A stretch of 64,000 nt of DNA from Perkinsus chesapeaki (taxonomy: Eukaryota; Perkinsozoa; Perkinsida; Perkinsidae). Location of the stretch: NCBI GenBank assembly GCA_013115145.1, contig JAAPAO010000001.1, forward strand, positions 1 to 64,000, read 5' to 3'. The notes beneath the pieces were generated by a model. That model searched no databases. It was not told where the DNA came from and was given only the letters and a program-made list of their open reading frames with translations. Below, piece after piece: positions 46,622-55,163 of the stretch; within the stretch, counting starts at the first letter, position 1, and each line of letters starts with the position of its first letter. A program made the translations under genes and the position numbers.

Positions 46622-49600
46622 ATGGAATCGACGCGCGGTGCTGGATGCATATCCTTGGCCGTGCGAACCGTGCTAGCATTGATGGTGATGCTCCTCATAG
46701 GAGTTGCTTTTGGTGAAGAAGTCTTAGACACACCCTCTGGTCGACCGATCTCTCTGGTGAAGGGTCCAGTCGACGGAACAAAATGTGAAGTTGAGGCGGT
46801 CCAGAGGGCGAACTCGGCACAGCTGCATTCGATTCTGGAGGAGCTGGCCAACACAACATACTTCCGCTTGGTGCGGGTGGCCATGGACGATGACTGTCCC
46901 TTTACGTGGGGCGACAAAAACAAGGATGAAGTCACGTGCGGATCTACTCCACCCGGAGGACCAGCTGCCGCATTTGGTTTTGGCAGCTCCCTGAGTTCGC
47001 CTGGTGGCGGCGCTTCTCTATGCAGTATCGAGCCCACTGGTAACGAGGTTAATCCTTTTATCTCTGATACAGAGTCCAGTGTGATCGAGGATGAGTTTGA
47101 TGATGATATGGATAGCGATGACGACGACGTGAGCTTGAGGCCGGATTTCTGGTTTGATATCTGCCGCCCGCCACGAGCCGGCAGCCAACTTGACTATGTG
47201 AATCTGGTCTTGAACCCCGAGCAAAACACAGGGTACAATGGCTCTCATATATGGGAGGCCATCGATGCCGAGAACTGTGTTAGCATTGGCCGGGGCCTTG
47301 GCGGTGGTTCTGGTGGGTATTGTTATGAGGAGCGGGTGCTCCAGAGACTTCTCTCTGGGATGCATGAGTCTGTCACTATACAGGTGCTGGCCAACTACTA
47401 TCCTCCCAAGAAGGGTGAAGTTGCTTGGAGACCCAACACTGATAAGTTCATGGCCACCGTCGGCAAACATCCTGAGTGGTTGAAGAATCTCAACTTTGCC
47501 TATTTGGTGATGCTCAGAGCCCTTCACAAGGCCAAACCAGTTCTCTACAACTGGGAGTACACTACAGGAGAGCCAACAGAGGACGAGAACACTTCAAAGC
47601 TGATGAAACACTTACTGGATGCTTCTGAGATGAAACTCTGTACTCCTGTTTTCGAAGGTTTTGACGAGGACAGCCTCTTTCCAGTTGACCGATCAGATAG
47701 GCGACAGTTGGCAGAGCAGTTCAAGTCTGTCTTCCAGAACGTCACCACCCTTACCAACTGTGTTCGGTGTCGTCGTTGCCGTCTCCATTCCAAGGTGACC
47801 CTGCTTGGCCTTGGTACTGGTTTGAAGATCCTGCTCACTCCGGATGTATCTCTCCTGCCATCAGCCCTCTCTCGAGATGAGATAGTTGCTTTGGTTAACA
47901 CCGTACATACTTTCTCACACAGCCTCATGGAGGTAGGGCGTCTCACTAACCTCTACCTCGAAGACCAGCGGAAACTTGTGGCCCAAGTGTCCCGTCCAGC
48001 TGCAGCCTTCAGCAACTCGGGGGCTTCGGCAATGGAACTCGCTCTATCCTACGTCGCAGAGCTCCATCTTGACCAAGCCAATGAAGATCTTCTGGTGGAC
48101 GCTATTGTGGATCGAGATGAAGCTGTTTTGTCCCTTGCTGCCAGCTTCCCGCCAGAGGCCTTCGGCCGCCATGCTCTGAGGTATCTCAAGTCCAGGCAGC
48201 GCACTGTGAAAGATACCCGCCCCCGGTACGATGCAGTTGTCGTTGGTGGTGGTCTTGCTGGCATGAGTGCGGCCATCGCCTCTGCAGATCGAGGTGCTCG
48301 GGTGCTCCTTCTGGACAAGTCGAAGCATCTTGGTGGTAACAGTGCGAAGGCGTCGAGTGGCATCAATATGAGGATGGACCAGAGCGGCGAATGCTATGAT
48401 TCCTTCCTCAGTGACACTATACGGAGCTGCGAGAGCGGCCTGGGCCCCTGCGGTCATCCAGAGCTCGCCAACGTCCTTGTGAATGACTCCTATGACGCCG
48501 TACACTGGATAGAGGACCGCTTTGGTGTACCTCTGTCAGCCCCGGTGAAGCTTGGCGGTCATTCTAGGCCGAGAACTGTGAGGCCGCCCGGGGGTCTTGT
48601 GGGAGCAGAACTCACAGCAGCTGGATCGAAGGTCATCCACAAAATGTCTAATATTGTTGTGGTCAACAACGCTAAGTTGGTCGGTTTGATAGCCGACCAC
48701 TCTGGCACTCACGAGGCCGTTCGAGGAGTTAGGTACACTGTTGGATCTGATGAGACCACTGTAGAAGTTCTCAGTGACTCGGTTGTTTTGGCTACTGGTG
48801 GGTTCGGTTATGACGTCTCGAGTGGCTCTCTGATGGCTAAGTACCGGCCCGACCTTCTGACGTTCCCTACAACTCTTGGATCTCAGACCACTGGTGACGG
48901 CATAAAGATAGCTGTGAGGGATGCCGATGCAGGCCTAAGAGACATGGACCAAGTCCAGCTCCACCCCACTGGCTTCATTGACCCCAAGGATCCAGACTCT
49001 CGGACCAAAGTCCTTGCTGCCGAGATTCTCCGAGGTGTCGGCGGCGTTATTATTGATAAGAACGGCCACCGATTCTGTGACGAGCTGGGCACGCGTAAAT
49101 ACGTGACCTCTAAGATGCTCGAAAGAGCTAATGAGACTGGCGATACCTCGAGGACCTTCAGCATCCTTATACCATATGATGCTATCAATGGTCCCGCTAA
49201 GAGGCACATTAACATGTACAAGTCCCGAGGCCTTCTACAAGAGGTGGATTACAATACCGCAGTTGAAATGGTTGGTGGTGACAGCTGGAAGGATTCAGTC
49301 GACAAATCCTCTAATGGGCGCTATTTTGTTGGTGAGGTTACCCCGGTTATCCACTACACCATGGGCGGCATCAGCATCGATACCGACGGTCATGTCCTCG
49401 ACACTCATGGAGATCTCATCGACGGCCTTTGGGCAGCTGGCGAAGTCGCTGGTGGTGTTCATGGACGTAACCGTCTGGGGGGTAATTCCCTCCTCGAGTG
49501 TGCGGTCTTCGGCAAGCGGATCGGTGACCGATTACCGGTGGAGAAGTACCATCAACCAGACGAACCTGTGGAGTCCGATCACCCGAAGCGCTCTAAGCCT

Positions 49601-49873
49601 ACTATCGACATCGCCGAGCTGGCTAAGCACGGTACGCCAAATGATTGCTGGATCGCATTGTATGGATCGGTCTACGACTTCAGCGGATACTCCACTGAGC
49701 ATCCCGGAGGATCGTCTGCTATAGAAGGCGGATGCGGCAGAGATGCGACTGAGACGTTTGAGCAGGTGCATACTGCTAACTTGGTTGAGGACATGGGCTT
49801 CGAGCCTATAGGCAACTTCTTCGCTGAAGGCAAAGTTGGCGCTGGGAACCGACACGCGGCTGATGAGTTGTGA
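46622..49873 (+). CDS. ERO1-fumarate reductase-cytochrome b5 fusion protein
   Basis: One uninterrupted frame encodes three enzymes of about 1083 residues. From ATG 46622 a signal peptide is present (VRTVLALMVMLLIGVAFG); the in-frame ATG 46544 is an alternative. Residues about 60-450 are ERO1, the ER thiol oxidase that recharges protein disulfide isomerase: DDDCPFTW, VLNPEQNTGYNGSHIW, LLSGMHESV, LNFAYLVMLRALHKAKP and the active-site CVRCRRC (C380/C383/C386) followed by GLGTGLKIL. About 535-990 is a flavoprotein fumarate reductase of the Osm1 type: FAD motif VVVGGGLAGMSAA (542-547), HPTGF at 781, YTMGGI and GRNRLGGNSLLEC. About 1000-1075 is cytochrome b5 with heme ligands in HPGG (H1027) and VHTA (H1050). 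An electron path from ERO1 FAD to fumarate is the obvious inference. The ERO1 shuttle cysteines (C106, C134) are separated by a 27-residue insertion. Confidence 0.9.
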   Translation: MESTRGAGCISLAVRTVLALMVMLLIGVAFGEEVLDTPSGRPISLVKGPVDGTKCEVEAVQRANSAQLHSILEELANTTYFRLVRVAMDDDCPFTWGDKNKDEVTCGSTPPGGPAAAFGFGSSLSSPGGGASLCSIEPTGNEVNPFISDTESSVIEDEFDDDMDSDDDDVSLRPDFWFDICRPPRAGSQLDYVNLVLNPEQNTGYNGSHIWEAIDAENCVSIGRGLGGGSGGYCYEERVLQRLLSGMHESVTIQVLANYYPPKKGEVAWRPNTDKFMATVGKHPEWLKNLNFAYLVMLRALHKAKPVLYNWEYTTGEPTEDENTSKLMKHLLDASEMKLCTPVFEGFDEDSLFPVDRSDRRQLAEQFKSVFQNVTTLTNCVRCRRCRLHSKVTLLGLGTGLKILLTPDVSLLPSALSRDEIVALVNTVHTFSHSLMEVGRLTNLYLEDQRKLVAQVSRPAAAFSNSGASAMELALSYVAELHLDQANEDLLVDAIVDRDEAVLSLAASFPPEAFGRHALRYLKSRQRTVKDTRPRYDAVVVGGGLAGMSAAIASADRGARVLLLDKSKHLGGNSAKASSGINMRMDQSGECYDSFLSDTIRSCESGLGPCGHPELANVLVNDSYDAVHWIEDRFGVPLSAPVKLGGHSRPRTVRPPGGLVGAELTAAGSKVIHKMSNIVVVNNAKLVGLIADHSGTHEAVRGVRYTVGSDETTVEVLSDSVVLATGGFGYDVSSGSLMAKYRPDLLTFPTTLGSQTTGDGIKIAVRDADAGLRDMDQVQLHPTGFIDPKDPDSRTKVLAAEILRGVGGVIIDKNGHRFCDELGTRKYVTSKMLERANETGDTSRTFSILIPYDAINGPAKRHINMYKSRGLLQEVDYNTAVEMVGGDSWKDSVDKSSNGRYFVGEVTPVIHYTMGGISIDTDGHVLDTHGDLIDGLWAAGEVAGGVHGRNRLGGNSLLECAVFGKRIGDRLPVEKYHQPDEPVESDHPKRSKPTIDIAELAKHGTPNDCWIALYGSVYDFSGYSTEHPGGSSAIEGGCGRDATETFEQVHTANLVEDMGFEPIGNFFAEGKVGAGNRHAADEL

Positions 49874-50107
49874 TGAGCTGAAAACACAAAACACCTAAAC
49901 AGTAAAACAGATATACTTTTTCATATGACCATTCATTTGCTACTACCTTGCCTACTGCTATTCACCTTCTTCGATCGTGCCACAGTGATACTTGTTATTT
50001 TCCCTTACACGAACGAGAGACTTGCCTTATACCACGGCTTTGGGGAGGAGAGTCACGAGCGTCTGTCGAGCAGTTGACTTGTATTAATATATAGATCTCA
50101 TAAGAAA

Positions 50108-51137
50108 ATGCCCAGCCACGAATCTTCTAGAAACGGCGGGCCTATGGAGAAGCTGAGTCTGACCTCCCGCGTTCTCGCCATTGTATTCTGGATAGGCGTC
50201 ACCGTCTTGGGTGTCTATCTGGTGTATCCAAAGACGGGGAAATCGACGACCCCGAGAGATGCCGATATACTGGTTAAAATACACAACATTTGCGAAGGGA
50301 TATTATTAGTTGCATTGGGGGCCTACAGCACCTTCGAGTAGGTCAGTGTGAGAGTAGCTGTGAGCTTACTGTGGGATCGATCAGGACCCTCCGGACTTTC
50401 AAAGCTCGTGAAGGGCTTACAGCATGGCAGCAGTTCAAACACGACAGCCTCAGACTGTTCCTGTGAGTGCACAAGATACTTAATAGCTCACATTGAAGCC
50501 CCTTACTAGATACGCCATAATCAGTGGTTACGTTATAGGTGGCCATCGATACTCAGAGACCTTCGAGTCAATAGCAATGTGGTTAGGAATAGTAAGAATG
50601 ATGAGCTTATGAATCCACCCACCAGCGCTGCCCTTTCAGCTCGGCTTCGTCATCGCCCTGCTGTACTTGGTTCAAACACTTGCCTTCTTCACCGGCCAAA
50701 ACCTGCATCACTTACGCAATTCCCACAACACCAACGGGCGTCATCACTCCAACGAGGATGAGTACCATCAGGCGGGCCCTGCGTCGTCGTCTATGCAGAG
50801 GCCGCTTGTTAGTGATGAAGCAGCAGCGGCACTGGAGGATGGGTCAGCTCCTCGACAAGGCAACAATGCTATTCGTGGTAAGCATATATAGCGGGCTTGG
50901 AGTGACGAAGGAACTTTCACTGGTTTGGTATTACGGTGCTCTTGTTCAGCTGAGGATCCCTCCTACGCCGAGAGACGGTCGGGCAGTCCAGGTCTGAATG
51001 AACCAGCACCTTACACCCCTCCTCAGCCCAGGAAAGCTGACTCGCCAGTGTTCGGTTCTGGCAAGAAACAACCGTGGGAGCAAGGCGCCGCAGATGGACC
51101 GAAGGGTAACCCGTTCGCCGGCGGTGCATCTGAGTAG
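50108..51137 (+). CDS. Multi-span membrane protein with a cytosolic tail, unknown family
   Basis: Five exons separated by introns at 50338-50384, 50463-50509, about 50592-50639 and about 50880-50950. The hydrophobic spans read VLAIVFWIGVTVLGVYLVY, ICEGILLVALGAY, LRLFLYAIISGYVIGG and LGFVIALLYLVQTLAFF, so four membrane passes are likely. A hydrophilic tail of over 100 residues follows, rich in His, Asn, Pro and Gly. Its end GKKQPWEQGAADGPKGNPFA looks intrinsically disordered. No named family was recognised. The ATG at 50108 lies close to a TATA-like AATATATAG at 50087. Confidence 0.62.
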
Positions 51138-51339
51138 ACCTGCGCAATATGAGTTTGAAAGTCTTCTCTGTTACATTTGCGTGAGTTCCAGATATCTGAA
51201 GATGTCTCCATCCTCGGCTGGGTGTACAAGAACACCGCCAGCTGATGATGGTGATGAGCTAATTTTGAATCGATTTCATTTTCTTTCGGCCTTGCGTTAT
51301 AATCCCTAGCCACGTCACTGTACAGCTTTTTACTCAAGC

Positions 51340-52824
51340 ATGCACCGGTTGTCCTGCACCCACTCCAGAGCCTCCAGCTCGACAGTTGGTCTAATTAAAC
51401 TTGAGCGTTTGCTGAGTTCTCGAAGCACTTCGTCGGCCGTTTCCCCTCGGGACATCCTTCACTGTTTCAAAGGCCTCACCACAGCCCAGAAGAGGTCCGT
51501 CCCCTCCTCAACCATGGACTCGGCCTTCTCTCTTTTGCGTGCGCAGCGCCTCGGCCCGCTCGATGTGTCCGGCGCGATGGTGTCTTTCGGGGTCTATTCG
51601 GACCACTTCTTGGAGGACCTCCTCCGCTGGCAAATCGAGCAGGGTCCGACAGTCTATCGTCAGTTCCCACCTCTGCTATCCCAATCACTGTGGACGTCAA
51701 AGGAAAAGCTGCACAGGAAAGCTGTGGAAGAATACGTCAATTTTGCGGCGCGTGCCGTTGCGAGCGATGGTGATACTCTCCTCGCCAATCTGCAGCTCGG
51801 TGAGGTATACAACCTCCTGGAAGTCTTTGGACATAACGAAACTTGGCAGCCGGCATTCGAGCAAGTCTGTATTTTCGTGGCGCGTGACACCTTAGCAAGC
51901 CGCCTATCTCTGAGGGATGTCGCGATGTTAATGGCCGCCTTTGTTCGCTGTAAAGGGTCACTGGAGGTTCCTCACCTGTCACACTTCATGCCGGGTTTAC
52001 TCCAACGAGTAGTCGACTTGTTGGGGAACAAAAAGGCCACGGGACGCATCCGGCCTGACTGGGCGGCACTTATCACCAATTCGATTGCAAAGGCGCTGAT
52101 GGATCCTTCTGGGGAAGATGTGAAATCAGTAATGTCACAGTTGATGGCCGAGGCTTTGAAAGACGGCAAGGAGCCCGACAACATAGCTAAGATATATCTT
52201 GCAGCTGCCAAGCTAGAGATCCTCTCGAGTCACTCGGCCACCGATTGGCTGCTGCCTAAAGTGGCCGACTCATCCTTGACGATGTCGATGATGTCGGCTG
52301 GGCTGGCGAGGTCTCCTCAACTGTTGCTGGCATCAGTGAAGCTACTTGCCCGAAGGAAGGGCCTAGAGAGTTTGAGTGAAGCCTGCAAGTATCAAGCGAT
52401 CACCGGCCTGCTTGGGACCTGGCCGTTGCTGAGGGGAGCTGAGCTGAGAGACCTGAGAGCAATCAATCATGTGATAGAAGCGATGGAAATGAACAAATTA
52501 AAAGCGGCAGTAAGTTGCAGAAAGCTTCTCCCTATTTACCAAAAGGCTCTTCTTCAGGCCTCCTCGTTCGCTCTGATAGCGTCAACCCGGGATCATATTG
52601 GCTGCATGGATGCGCTGAAGGCTATTACCGGCAGTGACAAAGCACTGTCGCCTTTACATCACATGGTCACGGAAGCCTTTGCTCTACCATACTGGATAGA
52701 CGTGGTCCTCGTGCCGATCCATCGAGGACTTGACCACCCGCCGCCTCCTCTAGCCTTTAACTCTATAAGGAGTTCATGCCATGACCGACCTTCTCCGCGT
52801 AATGTTTCAGCTTTTCAAAGTTAG
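51340..52824 (+). CDS. Alpha-helical protein with a presequence-like N terminus
   Basis: A single-exon frame of 494 residues. The N terminus (MHRLSCTHSRASSSTVGLIK, then LERLLSSRSTSS) is rich in Arg, Ser and Leu without acidic residues for the first 20, as in mitochondrial targeting peptides. The body is helical throughout with repeated motifs like LQLGEVYNLLEVFGHNETW and LSLRDVAMLMAAFVRCKGSL, about 37-40 residues apart. This resembles the style of the protein at 42537-44944. Both may be lineage-expanded organellar RNA-binding helical-repeat proteins; that is inference from pattern only. Confidence 0.6.
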   Translation: MHRLSCTHSRASSSTVGLIKLERLLSSRSTSSAVSPRDILHCFKGLTTAQKRSVPSSTMDSAFSLLRAQRLGPLDVSGAMVSFGVYSDHFLEDLLRWQIEQGPTVYRQFPPLLSQSLWTSKEKLHRKAVEEYVNFAARAVASDGDTLLANLQLGEVYNLLEVFGHNETWQPAFEQVCIFVARDTLASRLSLRDVAMLMAAFVRCKGSLEVPHLSHFMPGLLQRVVDLLGNKKATGRIRPDWAALITNSIAKALMDPSGEDVKSVMSQLMAEALKDGKEPDNIAKIYLAAAKLEILSSHSATDWLLPKVADSSLTMSMMSAGLARSPQLLLASVKLLARRKGLESLSEACKYQAITGLLGTWPLLRGAELRDLRAINHVIEAMEMNKLKAAVSCRKLLPIYQKALLQASSFALIASTRDHIGCMDALKAITGSDKALSPLHHMVTEAFALPYWIDVVLVPIHRGLDHPPPPLAFNSIRSSCHDRPSPRNVSAFQS

Positions 52825-52953
52825 AGGATTGTAGATGTTGAGTTGGTGTGAAAGTGTAAATACTGCTATTGGCTTACCCGAATTGTTCAACAATCTGCGA
52901 GTCATATCGAAGCGAGAACGGCAGCTCCTTTTATTGAAGACGCAGTTGTTATA

Positions 52954-54439
52954 ATGGATGGCCAGCCATCGGTGTCCGAGTCAGATTCCAGCTCAGATGG
53001 ATCAGAGTACGCTGACGTCGACTGGGCCTCACCATCAGATAACGAGACAGCATCGATCACGGCGGCCACGACCATACAAACCGGCCAGGAGGTGCACATA
53101 ACTCTACCACCTCAGCGGGGGCGAAAGAGAAGGAGAAATGCCCGCCCAGTTTCACGGAGGGAGATCATGGCCTGGTTCAGCGCATTTGAGGACCTCACAC
53201 ACTTATGTTTCGATTCCGACCTCATCAAGCGTGCCGTCAATGACCGCATGAGAGAGATGGACGTGCCGCTGCCATCACAGGCACCTTTCACTATGGTGCC
53301 TTGGCCTCCGTACTGGATAGCTGCGGACCCCTCCCAACTGGACTTGAGCCTCGAGCCCCTGCCAACATCGGAATCTATTGCCGACGAGCTGCTCCTCAGC
53401 GATGGAGGAGTGTCCACCTACATTGGGGCTCTGGCAGCGACTTGCGCTGCAATAGAGGGCGGAGCAACCTTGTTCGCAGCTACTGGGTATCCGATGCCTT
53501 GGCTAGAAATTGGTTCTGGGAAGGCGGTTGGCCTTCCACCAGGGAAATCGAGAACTCTTGGCGTGGTGATAGGCAAAAGGAAGATCGGCGACTTTTTTGA
53601 TGCCACTGTTAAGTACGGTAGTCTCCGGCGAGCCAAAATACTCAAGTGGCTGCGGATTTCCCCTGGCCCGGACGATGGCAAGCTCCCCAGAAGTATTGAG
53701 GGCTTTAGAAATAGCACTACCTACATATTGGACTCGCAGTTGACGAAGTTCGACCACTTGAAGGAGGCTGCTAGGCCAGTTGGTGTTTTCTCTGGCCGGG
53801 ACCCTATATATTTACGGGAAGATGTCGAACGATTGAGGACTGAGTCACAGTGGGAGCGGCGGGGCATGGTTCTGAGATCTGATGCAGGGAGCTGTAAGCG
53901 AACACTCGAGACTAAACGAAAATTAGTGAAACTGTACTCTGAAGAGCAGACTGAAGAAGCGCCTGAGAGACACCTTGGAGCCGACGGAGAGATTCCAGTC
54001 AACCGGTTCGGCTTTGTTGACCTCACCGATGGCAGACGCCCTCCAGAAGGAACTGAGTTCGTCGTAGGCATACCCTTGCGGAGGGTCATACGGAAATGCA
54101 AGGAGATTGGGGTTGAACATTGGGCTCCCGCCCATACTGGATGGATGGCACAAAGACCGCAAATCGGGGGAGTGGTAGGCTGGTGGATTCTAACTTGATT
54201 TATTTCTAAAAAATCGTTGGTATGTCGAATACGAGCTCATGATTCAGGTCGTCGCGATGGCTGACGCAAGTGTTCTGAGAGACAGCTTGGAGGAGGATAC
54301 CAGAACTCGTGAGGAGGCACAGCGGTTGAAAGATGAGCGACTCGCTAAGATAGCGTGGAAAGCGCTCATAAAAAGGCTACTGGCCAGAAGATACGTCGAG
54401 ATGATTTCAGCGTCCAGTGCGACATCCAGGCGACATTGA
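52954..54439 (+). CDS. XPC/Rad4-like DNA damage recognition protein, short form
   Basis: Removing a 73-nt intron (54175-54247) leaves 1413 nt, 470 codons plus stop. XPC/Rad4 detects helix-distorting lesions for nucleotide excision repair. The end of the transglutaminase-like domain is visible (GDFFDATVKYGSLRRAKILK). The beta-hairpin domains follow: DSQLTKFDHLKEAARPVGVF, YLREDVERLRTESQWERRG, GEIPVNRFGFVDL and AHTGW. The final exon after the intron reads VVVAMADASVL and then EEAQRLKDERLAKIAWKALI with a basic end, the standard C-terminal block. The N terminus is acidic and Ser-rich with a nuclear localisation-like RGRKRRRNAR. At 470 residues it is much shorter than fungal or animal homologues (750-940) because most of the transglutaminase region is missing. 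Confidence 0.8.
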
Positions 54440-54697
54440 CAAACAGCTCGATGCTGCGCCTAAGGCATTTGGCGCGGATTGGTGATTGGTGGTTCAGAGA
54501 TATCGAGGTCGTTGCCTGGCGAAAAATGAGCTGGTTCAGCTTACTCGAGGCGGGTTACGTTAAATTTATGTTAGTGACACTGCAAAATAAATCTAACCCT
54601 TTTATGTCTTGTGTCAAAGTGGTGAGTGATATTTAGAGGGCAATGGTAATTCAGTAGTCATACTGTTCTAGCGTGCCTAGTAACCATCCTATCACCT

Positions 54698-54770
54698 TCC
54701 GATGTAGTCTAGTTGGTTAGGATTCGTGGCTCTCACCCACGCGACCGGGGTTCGAGTCCCCGCATCGGAA
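54698..54770 (+). tRNA. tRNA-Glu (anticodon CUC)
   Basis: Perfect acceptor TCCGATG/CATCGGA. The D arm is TAGTCTAGTTGGTTAGGAT, typical of tRNA-Glu. The anticodon stem is CGTGG/CCACG with loop CTCTCAC (anticodon CTC). The T arm is CGGGG-TTCGAGT-CCCCG. No intron. Confidence 0.93.
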
Positions 54771-55163
54771 CTATTTCGTAAGCCTTCTCTCCACTTGTGC
54801 AACTCACCGACGGCCTGTCCCCATCTTGTATATCATTCCCCATTGTTGACAACTACCCCATTGCATGCAATGCCTCTTACCTGAAACCTCCCCCAATAGG
54901 TCATGTTGCTACTTTAACAACCCAACATGACTTTAAAAGCCCACCGAAACCAGACGTCACAGTAACGATAGATTCTCTGATGAGGGCGTTGGTAAAACGT
55001 AGCAGGAATCGTGATGCCATCAGTAGATTTACGGTGATTATGATGAATACAATAGGAATATCGTGACTCGACGTTTTAGTACGCATAACGGACGTACTCT
55101 TCCGTTTTATGGTACCGATGACAGCAACCTTGTCAGTGCTGTACATCATCATCTCAAAGCTGT
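54771..55163. other. Spacer between tRNA-Glu and the polymerase gene
   Basis: The 3' flank of the polymerase gene. Open frames on both strands (54797-55066 +, 54901-55152 -) overlap and show no motif. No gene called. Confidence 0.5.
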
